A DNA stretch of 11,970 nt, taken from an uncultured Moraxella sp. Its GTDB lineage: Bacteria; Pseudomonadota; Gammaproteobacteria; Pseudomonadales; Moraxellaceae. A program made the translations under genes and the position numbers. A model generated the notes under the pieces. It was not told the origin of the DNA. It made no database searches and saw only the letters and a program-made list of their open reading frames with translations. Shown in pieces: positions 1-6,933 of the stretch (its first letter is position 1; every line of letters begins with the position of its first letter). Where the stretch lies: contig CAKAQU010000047.1 in assembly GCA_916720335.1 (NCBI GenBank), positions 1-11,970 on the forward strand, in the 5' to 3' direction.

Positions 1-15
1 TAATGTTCTATCTTT

Positions 16-537
16 TTATTTTTTTCGAGCAGGACCAAGCAGCATACCCATTTGGCGACCCTCTACTTTAGGTGCCTGTTCCACAGTTGCTACATCGGCA
101 GTATCTGTAATGATGCGCTCTAATTGCGCCTTACCAATATCTTGGTGTGCCATTTCGCGACCACGAAAACGTATAGAAACCTTTACCTTGTCCTTATCTT
201 CTAAAAATTCCATGATTTTACGAAGTTTTACTTGATAATCTGCTTCTTCAGTGCCAGGACGTAGTTTAATCTCTTTAACTTGCGTTTGTTTTTGGTTTTT
301 TTTGGCTTCTTTGGCTTTTTGCTTTTGGTCGTACAAATAGCGTTTATAGTCCATAACTTTACAAACAGGCGGTTTAGCATCAGGAACAATTTCCACTAAA
401 TCAAGCCCTTCATCACTGGCGGTTTTTAAGGCGGTTTTTAAGTCAACCACACCCAGTTGTTCGCCATCTTCTTTGACTAAACGCACTTCTTTGGCGCGAA
501 TATCTTCGTTAATATTTAAACGGTTTGACGGTTTAAT
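16..537 (-). CDS. infC: Translation initiation factor IF-3, ATT start
   Basis: IF3 binds the 30S subunit, blocks premature 50S joining and checks start-codon and initiator-tRNA pairing. The 173-residue product is close to the usual 180. Family signatures are seen at about residues 50-65 (PPVCKVMDY), 88-102 (KEIKLRPGTEEADYQ) and 124-132 (FRGREMAHQ). A GTG at 486 would start the protein inside the N-terminal domain. The frame stays open upstream and encodes KPSNRLNINEDIRAKEV, which matches the conserved IF3 N-terminus. The only suitable start is ATT at 537-535, with AGGGAG (546-551) eight bases upstream. ATT is the known start of infC in other bacteria, where IF3 represses its own translation by discriminating against it; the same control is inferred here. 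thrS, often directly upstream, is absent on this side. rpmI and rplT are expected beyond base 1 but cannot be seen. Confidence 0.96.
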   Translation of the reverse strand: MKPSNRLNINEDIRAKEVRLVKEDGEQLGVVDLKTALKTASDEGLDLVEIVPDAKPPVCKVMDYKRYLYDQKQKAKEAKKNQKQTQVKEIKLRPGTEEADYQVKLRKIMEFLEDKDKVKVSIRFRGREMAHQDIGKAQLERIITDTADVATVEQAPKVEGRQMGMLLGPARKK

Positions 538-545
538 AAGTCTTA

Positions 546-551
546 CTCCCT
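546..551 (-). promoter_or_regulatory. infC ribosome binding site that fixes the ATT start
   Basis: The minus-strand sequence AGGGAG lies eight bases before ATT 537-535. An in-frame TAG lies 15 bases upstream of the ATT and overlaps this site, so no earlier start is possible. No comparable site precedes the GTG at 486. Confidence 0.8.
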
Positions 552-570
552 AAAAAATGTTGTAAACGTC

Positions 571-599
571 ATTTTACTTGTTTCTGTGATGAGTTACAA
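571..599 (-). promoter_or_regulatory. Candidate infC promoter
   Basis: On the minus strand, TTGTAA (599-594) and TAAAAT (576-571) are separated by 17 bases. This fits a sigma-70 promoter and would give a short leader of roughly 27 bases before the ATT start. A second -35-like TTGACA lies at 613-608 but has no convincing -10 partner. The call rests on motif match only, and such matches are common in AT-rich DNA. Confidence 0.4.
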
Positions 600-676
600 G
601 AGAGAAATGTCAAATAATTCTCCATAATGCATTGCTTTTTTAATAATGTTGTTTTTGGTATTAGTATTTTATCATT

Positions 677-700
677 TATAATTTGCAGGTGCGAATTATA
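677..700. repeat. Inverted repeat (possible operator) between divergent genes
   Basis: TATAATTTGC (677-686) and GCGAATTATA (691-700) form 10-bp arms around a 4-base centre (AGGT), with one mismatch at 684/693. It lies over 100 bases from both flanking genes. It could be an operator or a short hairpin; no regulator is identified. AT-rich DNA produces such dyads by chance fairly often. Confidence 0.35.
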
Positions 701-904
701 AGAATAATTTTTTAATCTCAGATAATCTGTAAATTACTGTATTGGGCATAAATGCACTATTTGATAATTTGTATTTTAAATTGACTATTAAAAACGATAT
801 TTTAATAAGTCGTATAAATAACCATAATTTTATTATTAATAAAAAACTGATTTAAAACAACTGGTTGTATTTTTAAGAGTTTTTAAGTGCGTAACCCATC
901 AGTG

Positions 905-913
905 TGTTAAAAT
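905..913 (+). promoter_or_regulatory. Candidate extended -10 promoter for the ABC transporter gene
   Basis: TGT-TAAAAT fits the TGn extended -10 pattern, about 30 bases upstream of ATG 943. No good -35 is seen at the expected distance. This is a motif match only. Confidence 0.35.
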
Positions 914-942
914 AACAACTTTATTAATTTATTGGATTGTTT

Positions 943-2718
943 ATGGACTGGTCAAAAGAGCTGATAGAGTCAGCGATTTGGATAAGCAAAAGTTTGGGTA
1001 TTACAGCGGTGATTTTCACGCTAGCAATGTGGCTTTTGATTCGTTTTACGCATTGGGGGCAGCAGTTTTGGGCGATGGCAAAGGGTTATTTAACGCCAAA
1101 ACGCAGCATTAAACCAATTTTATTTTTTACATTTATTGTTACTTTGACGCTTCTGGAAGTACGAATTAGTTTAATTCATTCTAATTGGTATAATATCATG
1201 TACAGTTCCCTACAAGATTTAAATCAACCAGTTTTTTGGCAGCAGATGGTGGTGTTTTGTTTTATTGCTGCAGCTGCGGTTTCAAATGCATTATTAACTT
1301 ATTATGCTGAACAACGATTTTGCATTAATTGGATTGAAGAGCTTAATAAAGAGCTTTTGGATAAATACATGGCAAATCAGGCTTATTATCGCACCCAGCA
1401 GATTTTTGGTGAGCTTGATAACCCTGACCAACGCATTCAGCAAGATGTGCAATCCTATGTCAAGCATTCTCTATCCTTGGCAACAGGGCTCATCTCAGCG
1501 GTCAGCTCCATTATCTCTTACACCATTTTGTTATGGGGTCTGGCAGGACCGATGAAGGTTTTGGGTGTTGAAATTCCTCATATGATGGTATTTTTAGTGT
1601 TTGGTTATGTGATTATTGCTACAGTGATTGCGTTTTGGCTAGGTCGTCCATTGATTGATTTAAATTTTGCGAATGAACGACTAAATGCTAATTATCGTTA
1701 TTCTTTAATTCGCGTCAAAGAATACGCAGAAAGTATCGCCTTTTATGCAGGTGAGAAAGTAGAAAAATCATTATTATATCGCCAGTTTAATCGGGTGATT
1801 GATAATATGTGGTCAATTGTTTTTCGTACTTTAAAGTTTTCAGGATTTAACCTAATTATTACTCAAATTTCGGTGGTTTTTCCATTATTGATTCAGGTGG
1901 GACGATATTTTGCAGAGCAAATCAAATTGGGTGATTTGATGCAAACGATGCAAGTTTTTGGTCGTTTGCATGAAAATTTATCCTATTTTCGCAATGTGTA
2001 TGATACGTTTGCAGAATATAAAGCGACCTTAGACCGTTTGACCAGTTTCGAAAAAGCCACTGGCGCCATCAGTGAAAACAAAACAATTATTAATCATCAT
2101 GACACTGATGTGATTTTTAAAGATTTAACCATTAAAACACCACTTGATACCATATTGATAGAAAAGTTGAATTTAAGCCTACCCAAAGGCTCAAGTTTGC
2201 TGATTCAAGGAAAATCTGGCTCGGGTAAAACCACGCTTTTGCGAACAGTAGCAGGTCTTTGGATTTACTCAGAAGGTGTGGTTATGCGTCCAACCAATGC
2301 TTTATTTTTATCGCAAAAACCCTATCTGCCACAAGGTCGATTGATTGATGCTATCTATTACCCAAACATTGCTCCAGATGCACATGATGAGATAGTTTTA
2401 CAAACGTTATTACAAAAAGTTCAACTTGGACATTTAGTAGATAAACTTACTCAGACTTGTGATTGGACGCACGTTTTGTCGCTTGGAGAACAGCAGCGTT
2501 TAGCATTTGCAAGACTTTTATTACTAAAACCTGATGTAGCATTTTTGGATGAAGCATCCGCCAGTATGGATGAAGGGCTTGAAGATGCAATGTATCGTTT
2601 ATTAAAAGAATCTTTGCCAAACACTACCATTATTAGTGTTGGACATCGAAGTACATTACAAAAATACCATCAGCAAACCTTGCAAATCCACGAAAATAAA
2701 AATTGGAATGTGATTTAG
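943..2718 (+). CDS. SbmA/BacA/YddA-type ABC transporter, fused permease and ATPase
   Basis: The 591-residue protein carries an N-terminal membrane domain of the ABC_membrane_2 (SbmA/BacA) type and a C-terminal ATPase, as in E. coli YddA (COG4178). Hydrophobic segments lie near residues 12-34, 57-77, 101-121, 178-200, 214-234 and 300-318. The family motif DNPDQRIQQD is at 159-168. The ATPase has Walker A GKSGSGKT (423-430), signature LSLGEQQ (512-518), Walker B VAFLDEA (532-538) and the H-loop histidine H568, so it should be active. Relatives act in the inner membrane and are linked to import of peptides, bleomycin-like drugs or cobalamin; the substrate here cannot be read from sequence. ATG 943 is preferred over an in-frame TTG at 937 because GGA (934-936) is well spaced only for the ATG. 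It stands alone between its own candidate promoter and that of upp. Confidence 0.9.
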   Translation: MDWSKELIESAIWISKSLGITAVIFTLAMWLLIRFTHWGQQFWAMAKGYLTPKRSIKPILFFTFIVTLTLLEVRISLIHSNWYNIMYSSLQDLNQPVFWQQMVVFCFIAAAAVSNALLTYYAEQRFCINWIEELNKELLDKYMANQAYYRTQQIFGELDNPDQRIQQDVQSYVKHSLSLATGLISAVSSIISYTILLWGLAGPMKVLGVEIPHMMVFLVFGYVIIATVIAFWLGRPLIDLNFANERLNANYRYSLIRVKEYAESIAFYAGEKVEKSLLYRQFNRVIDNMWSIVFRTLKFSGFNLIITQISVVFPLLIQVGRYFAEQIKLGDLMQTMQVFGRLHENLSYFRNVYDTFAEYKATLDRLTSFEKATGAISENKTIINHHDTDVIFKDLTIKTPLDTILIEKLNLSLPKGSSLLIQGKSGSGKTTLLRTVAGLWIYSEGVVMRPTNALFLSQKPYLPQGRLIDAIYYPNIAPDAHDEIVLQTLLQKVQLGHLVDKLTQTCDWTHVLSLGEQQRLAFARLLLLKPDVAFLDEASASMDEGLEDAMYRLLKESLPNTTIISVGHRSTLQKYHQQTLQIHENKNWNVI

Positions 2719-2803
2719 TTAATACGCTGTTAAATATAGGGTTTACACTGATTTTGTTTGAATTTTGTTTTAGTTAAATTCTAAACACAGTAAGATAACG
2801 CGG

Positions 2804-2812
2804 TGGTATAAT
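2804..2812 (+). promoter_or_regulatory. Extended -10 promoter for upp
   Basis: TGG-TATAAT combines a perfect -10 hexamer (2807-2812) with the TGn extension. The -35 position holds no good match, as is typical of extended -10 promoters. Transcription would start near 2819 and give a leader of about 48 bases. This also argues against the upstream in-frame start at 2816. Confidence 0.6.
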
Positions 2813-2866
2813 GATTTGATATCAGATTTATTAGATGGCTATTTTACACAAGATTGGAGTTTTATT

Positions 2867-3499
2867 ATGAATATTACCGTTGTTAATCATCCTTTGGTGC
2901 GTCATAAATTATCTTTGATGCGTGAAAAAGATTGCAGCACTTACAAGTTTCGTACACTTACCAAAGAATTGGGTAGATTGATGGCGTATGAAGCTAGTCG
3001 TGATTTTGACGTTGAAACTTTTGAGATGGATGGTTGGTGTGGCGTGATAAACGGCGAGCAAATTAAAGGTAAGACCGTAACACTGGTACCAATTTTGCGT
3101 GCAGGGCTGGGAATGCTAGATGGTGTTTTGGATTTATTGCCCACCGCTAAAATTTCTGTAGTTGGATTGCAGCGTGATGAAACCACACTTGAGCCCGTGC
3201 CATTTTTTGAAAAATTTGTCAATGATATTAACAAACGACCTGCCTTGATTTTAGACCCGATGCTGGCTACAGGTGGTAGTATGGTTGCTACCATTGATAT
3301 GCTTAAAAAACACGGCTGTACTAACATTAAAGCTTTAGTTTTGGTTGCAGCACCAGAAGGCGTAAAACTGGTGAATGAAGCCCATCCCGATGTAAAAATT
3401 TATACGGCTGCATTGGATAGTCATCTAAATGAAAATGGCTACATTATTCCAGGTTTAGGTGATGCAGGTGATAAAATCTTCGGCACAAAACAGCTATAA
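2867..3499 (+). CDS. upp: Uracil phosphoribosyltransferase
   Basis: It converts uracil and PRPP to UMP and diphosphate in cytosolic pyrimidine salvage. The 210-residue length matches the family (208 in E. coli), and the sequence is alignable end to end with the E. coli enzyme from memory. Seen directly are VPILRAGLGM (74-83), the PRPP-binding loop LDPMLATGGS (129-138) with D130, and the C-terminal uracil-binding segment GYIIPGLGDAGDKIFGT (191-207). The start is ATG 2867, with GGAG at 2856-2859 seven bases upstream. The frame is open back to 2816, but that extension lacks a ribosome site and family support. It is probably monocistronic, between the extended -10 promoter at 2804 and the terminator at 3518. 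No uracil permease gene (uraA) is adjacent. Confidence 0.97.
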   Translation: MNITVVNHPLVRHKLSLMREKDCSTYKFRTLTKELGRLMAYEASRDFDVETFEMDGWCGVINGEQIKGKTVTLVPILRAGLGMLDGVLDLLPTAKISVVGLQRDETTLEPVPFFEKFVNDINKRPALILDPMLATGGSMVATIDMLKKHGCTNIKALVLVAAPEGVKLVNEAHPDVKIYTAALDSHLNENGYIIPGLGDAGDKIFGTKQL

Positions 3500-3517
3500 A
3501 GTAAGTCAAAAACAAAG

Positions 3518-3542
3518 CGCCTGAATCAGCTCAGGCGTTTTT
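3518..3542 (+). terminator. Intrinsic terminator of upp, probably bidirectional
   Basis: A perfect 7-bp GC-rich stem, CGCCTGA (3518-3524) and TCAGGCG (3531-3537), encloses a 6-base loop and is followed by five T (3538-3542). On the other strand the stem is followed by CTTTGTTTTT, so it can also stop transcripts of the converging lipoprotein and secA genes. It starts 18 bases after the upp stop codon. Confidence 0.88.
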
Positions 3543-3556
3543 ACTGGGTAATTTAA

Positions 3557-3826
3557 TTAATTTTGAGGTTGATTTGCTTGGGGTGCTGGAGGCTGTCCAT
3601 CTTGTTCAACTTCCATTTTTTTGTCTGCTGATATTGGCGATTCTGTTTGCATTTCCACAGGTTCAGCACTCATCACCCCAGTAGGTTCGGCAGGTTCTGC
3701 CGACATAGGCACTTCTACTTCAGTTGCTGCAGGAGCAGGTTGTGGCGGCTCAGGCTCTTTTTTACCACAAGCGCTTAACATAAATAAACTACCAATAATT
3801 AGTGAACTTGCAATTAAAAGTTTCAT
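3557..3826 (-). CDS. Small Pro/Glu-rich lipoprotein
   Basis: An 89-residue secreted lipoprotein of unknown function. The signal peptide has lysine at 2, a hydrophobic core at about 3-17 and the lipobox LSAC ending at Cys20, so lipidation at C20 is expected. The mature 70 residues are rich in Pro, Glu and Ala and contain no Phe, Trp, Tyr or Leu, so they should be disordered. MSAEP occurs twice (41-45 and 52-56), suggesting internal duplication. AAGGA is seven to nine bases before the ATG. The gene lies 56 bases downstream of secA on the same strand with no strong terminator between, so readthrough from secA is possible. Length and composition fit a cell-envelope spacer or a partner of another protein, but no family is recognised. 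The lipobox and ribosome site make it real rather than a chance frame. Confidence 0.82.
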   Translation of the reverse strand: MKLLIASSLIIGSLFMLSACGKKEPEPPQPAPAATEVEVPMSAEPAEPTGVMSAEPVEMQTESPISADKKMEVEQDGQPPAPQANQPQN

Positions 3827-3882
3827 TAAAGTTTCCTTTTTACTTAAAAACCCATTGGGTAAAATAAAAATCTATTAATACA

Positions 3883-6684
3883 TTAAACCAGTTTGCCATG
3901 ACATTGTTTGTATTTTAATCCAGAACCACAAGGACAGGGGGCATTACGGCTAATATTGCTCGGAATTTCCACATCCTCTGGCAATGCTTCTGGTAAAATA
4001 TCCGCTGATTTTTGGGCATTGGCTGTGTTGCCTAAATTTAGGGTAATGTGCTGTACAGCAGCTGCACTTTTGGGCTGTTCTAAATTTTGATTATCGTCAT
4101 CACTGCCTGAATGTTCAAAACGCATGCGAATCTGCTCAGCTTCCAAACGACGAGCTTCTTCCATTTGTGCAATTTCTTCAGCAGTTGGAATGTGAACTCG
4201 CGCTAAATCTTGCACCACGTCTGATTTAATAGCCCCAAGCATGGAACGAAACAGTTCAAACGACTCTCGCTTATACTCTTGTTCTGGATTTTTTTGGGCA
4301 TAACCGCGTAGATGGATGCCTTTACGCAAATGATCCATTTGAGTTAAATGTTCTTTCCAATGACGGTCAAGATTACGCAGCATAAAGTCGCGCTCTAAAC
4401 GCATGGCATTTTCTTCACCCATTTGGGCGCGTTTTTCTTCATAATGAGCAATGGCAGTATCAATGATTTTTTTGCGCAATCCTTCTTCATCCAAGCGTCT
4501 GTCAGCATCAAGCCAGTCGTTGATTGGCATATAGTAGCGAAATGCTTCTTCAATCTCATCTTCCAAACCATCGATATTCCATTGGTCATCCACCGAGCCG
4601 GGCGGTACAAATTGATTGATTAGTGCGGTATAAACCTCATGGTGCATTGCCTTGATGTCATCAAACAAATCCGCTTGACCAAGCAAATCATCGCGCTGTG
4701 AATAAATTACTTTACGTTGTTCGTTGGCAACATCATCGTATTTTAATAGACTTTTACGGGCATCAAAATCGCGAGCTTCTACCTTGCTTTGGGCGTTTTC
4801 AATTGAACGAGATACCATTTTGTGTTCAATGGCTTCATCATCTTTTAAGCCCATTGCTTTCATCATATTAACAACACGGTCGCCTGCAAAAATCCGCATC
4901 AAATCGTCTTCTAATGATAGGAAAAAGCGAGAGTATCCAGGGTCGCCTTGTCGCCCCGCGCGTCCACGTAATTGGTTGTCAATACGGCGCGATTCATGAC
5001 GCTCTGAACCAATGATGTGTAGCCCGCCTGCTTTTTTGACTTGTTCATTTTTGATTTGCCAATCTGCTTCTAAGGCTTTACGTTCTTCGGCTGATAGTTC
5101 ATTCAGGTTTTCAATGCTTGCCTGCCAATTACCTCCCAAGATAATATCGGTCCCACGTCCTGCCATGTTGGTGGCGATGGTAACGGTTGCAGGTCTGCCT
5201 GCTTGAGCGATGATTTCAGCTTCTCGCTCGTGTTGTTTGGCGTTTAAAACGTTATGAGCAATGCCTTCTTGGTCTAATAAAAATGACAATTCTTCGGAAG
5301 CTTCAATGGTCGCTGTTCCTACTAAAACCGGCGCGCCTTTGGCGGTAATTTCACGAATTTCACGAATGATGCCTTTATATTTACCCAATTTGGTTAAAAA
5401 GATTTGGTCGTTTAAATCCAAACGAGCAATTGGTCTGTGCGTTGGAATGATGACAACATCAAGATTGTATGTGGATTTAAATTCCACCGCTTCAGTGTCA
5501 GCTGTACCCGTCATGCCTGACAATTTGTCATATAAACGGAAATAATTTTGAAACGTGGTGGTTGCCATGGTTTGGTTTTCGGCTTGAATCTCAACCTTTT
5601 CTTTGGCTTCTACTGCTTGGTGCAATCCATCACTCCAGCGACGACCTGGCATGGTTCGACCAGTGTTTTCATCCACGATAACCACTTCGCCTTCATCATC
5701 TACAATATAATGGATGTTTTTGATAAAAAGATGATGGGCCCTGATTGCTGCTTGAACATGAGCAAGTAAGGGCAGGCGTGCAGGCGAATATAGACTTTCT
5801 TTTTCTCCAAGCTCACCAACTTCTATTAAAAATTTTTCAATCTTTTCATAGCCTTTTTCACTGATTTCAATGGCACGGTTTTTTTCATCAATCCAAAAGT
5901 CGCCTTCTTTGTTTTCTTTGTTTAATTCTTCGTCTTTAGAACGCACCAGTCGTGGAATGATGGTGTCAATGAGTGTGTATAAATGGGCTGAGTCCTCAGT
6001 TGCTCCAGAGATGATGAGTGGCGTACGTGCTTCATCAATCAAGATACTGTCAATTTCATCAATAATACAGTAATTAAGCGGACGCTGTTTTTTCTCATCC
6101 ATACTAAATACCATATTATCTCTTAGATAATCAAAGCCGTATTCGTTATTTGTACCGTAGGTAATATCGGCTCGATAAGCATCAAATTTTTCATATCCTG
6201 GCTGTTGGCTATAAATTACTCCAACAGTCAGCCCTAAAAAATCAAATAAAGAACGGTTTAATTCAGCATCACGAGTTGCCAGATAATCATTGACTGTAAC
6301 CACATGAACGCCTTTGCCACTCAAAGCATTCAGATAAATGGCAAGCGTTGCCATCAAAGTTTTGCCTTCCCCTGTTTTCATCTCAGCGATTTTGCCTTCA
6401 TGTAGGGTAATTCCACCAATTAATTGCACATCATAATGACGCATGCCATTAACGCGCTTGGAGGCTTCACGACATACCGCAAAGGCTTCTGGTAAGATTT
6501 TATCCAAACTCTCGCCTGCTTGATAACGTTCTTTAAAACTTTGGGTTTTTTGGCGTAATTCTTCATCTGACAAAGCAGAAATGCTAGGTTCGTAAGCGTT
6601 GATTTTTTCAACGATTTTTCTCATGCGTTTTAATTCACGCTCATTTTTTGTGCCAATAACACTGCTGATGATTTTTGTTAGCAT
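3883..6684 (-). CDS. secA: Preprotein translocase ATPase SecA
   Basis: SecA is the motor that pushes unfolded preproteins through SecYEG, using ATP, at the cytoplasmic face of the inner membrane. The 933 residues make a full-length protein (901 in E. coli). Walker A MKTGEGKT is at 102-109, the DEAD-like Walker B CIIDEID at about 206-212, and the second ATPase half contains NMAGRGTDIILGG. The C-terminus ends in the zinc-binding SEC-C motif, with C917, C919, C928 and H929, which contacts SecB and ribosomes in relatives. ATG 6684 matches the family N-terminus (MLTKIISSVIGT). The ribosome site is weak; the best candidate, TTTGGTAA, lies inside an 18-bp tandem duplication. No secM-like gene precedes it, so the E. 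coli arrest-peptide control is not evident. Upstream hemL is on the same strand, 249 bases away. Confidence 0.98.
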   Translation of the reverse strand: MLTKIISSVIGTKNERELKRMRKIVEKINAYEPSISALSDEELRQKTQSFKERYQAGESLDKILPEAFAVCREASKRVNGMRHYDVQLIGGITLHEGKIAEMKTGEGKTLMATLAIYLNALSGKGVHVVTVNDYLATRDAELNRSLFDFLGLTVGVIYSQQPGYEKFDAYRADITYGTNNEYGFDYLRDNMVFSMDEKKQRPLNYCIIDEIDSILIDEARTPLIISGATEDSAHLYTLIDTIIPRLVRSKDEELNKENKEGDFWIDEKNRAIEISEKGYEKIEKFLIEVGELGEKESLYSPARLPLLAHVQAAIRAHHLFIKNIHYIVDDEGEVVIVDENTGRTMPGRRWSDGLHQAVEAKEKVEIQAENQTMATTTFQNYFRLYDKLSGMTGTADTEAVEFKSTYNLDVVIIPTHRPIARLDLNDQIFLTKLGKYKGIIREIREITAKGAPVLVGTATIEASEELSFLLDQEGIAHNVLNAKQHEREAEIIAQAGRPATVTIATNMAGRGTDIILGGNWQASIENLNELSAEERKALEADWQIKNEQVKKAGGLHIIGSERHESRRIDNQLRGRAGRQGDPGYSRFFLSLEDDLMRIFAGDRVVNMMKAMGLKDDEAIEHKMVSRSIENAQSKVEARDFDARKSLLKYDDVANEQRKVIYSQRDDLLGQADLFDDIKAMHHEVYTALINQFVPPGSVDDQWNIDGLEDEIEEAFRYYMPINDWLDADRRLDEEGLRKKIIDTAIAHYEEKRAQMGEENAMRLERDFMLRNLDRHWKEHLTQMDHLRKGIHLRGYAQKNPEQEYKRESFELFRSMLGAIKSDVVQDLARVHIPTAEEIAQMEEARRLEAEQIRMRFEHSGSDDDNQNLEQPKSAAAVQHITLNLGNTANAQKSADILPEALPEDVEIPSNISRNAPCPCGSGLKYKQCHGKLV

Positions 6685-6690
6685 AACTTT

Positions 6691-6726
6691 TTTACCAAAT
6701 AATTTTTTTTTACCAAATAATTTTTT
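6691..6726 (-). repeat. Perfect 18-bp tandem duplication in the secA leader
   Basis: TTTACCAAATAATTTTTT occurs at 6691-6708 and again, identical, at 6709-6726. On the secA strand each copy reads AAAAAATTATTTGGTAAA, and the nearer copy ends six bases before the secA ATG. The units carry the only purine-rich, SD-like stretch, so copy number could affect translation. Confidence 0.85.
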
Positions 6727-6743
6727 ACAAATTTATTGTTTAT

Positions 6744-6772
6744 AAAATATAAATCTTAAACAACACAATCAA
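6744..6772 (-). promoter_or_regulatory. Candidate secA promoter
   Basis: On the minus strand, TTGATT (6772-6767) precedes TATTTT (6749-6744) by 17 bases, with an alternative TATATT (6751-6746) at 15 bases. The leader would be about 55 bases and include the tandem duplication. The -10 matches are only moderate. Confidence 0.3.
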
Positions 6773-6835
6773 TGTGCTACCTGATATCTTTTAAATAATC
6801 TGCAAGAAAGATAAAGCACCTTCATCTATTGTCAT

Positions 6836-6866
6836 AAATAAAGGCGAATCTTCATCACCTTTATTT
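6836..6866 (-). other. Weak stem-loop between hemL and secA
   Basis: AAATAAAGG (6836-6844) pairs with CCTTTATTT (6858-6866) across a 13-base loop. It lies about 70 bases past the hemL stop codon. The stem is AT-rich and lacks a clean T-run on the minus strand, so it is at best a weak terminator of hemL; a processing site is equally possible. Confidence 0.3.
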
Positions 6867-6933
6867 TGTGTTGTCTTTATATAATTGCCAATTTATCAAA
6901 ATCAAGTAAATTTGTCATAAAGACAGATGTTTA

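Larger units (their letters stand above)
552..942. other. Divergent intergenic region between infC and the ABC transporter gene
   Basis: About 390 bases of very AT-rich DNA with no supportable gene or structured RNA. It contains the candidate infC promoter (571-599, minus), a 10-bp-arm dyad (677-700) and a candidate extended -10 promoter for the transporter (905-913, plus). I see no tRNA, repeat array or insertion-sequence end. No thrS remnant is visible in it. Confidence 0.7.

Noticed and set aside
937..942. TTG start for the ABC transporter gene
   Set aside because: ATG 943 has the better-spaced GGA; the TTG has no upstream ribosome site.
2816..2866. N-terminal extension of upp by 17 residues
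   Set aside because: It lies next to the predicted transcription start, has no ribosome site, and the family N-terminus begins at ATG 2867.
2941..3327. Long minus-strand frame inside upp
   Set aside because: Antisense shadow of a well-conserved enzyme gene, with no ribosome site and no recognisable product.
3511..3537. GCGCCTGAA in the upp terminator as a Neisseria-type DNA uptake sequence
   Set aside because: It differs from GCCGTCTGAA, is not repeated elsewhere in the window, and is explained by the terminator stem.
3850..3860. ACCCATTGGGT palindrome as a secA terminator
   Set aside because: Only a 4-bp stem with a 3-base loop; the flanking T and A runs do not extend the pairing.
3621..3878. 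Plus-strand frame opposite the lipoprotein gene
   Set aside because: Shadow frame with Gly/Ser/Ala-rich content mirroring the Pro/Ala codons of the lipoprotein.
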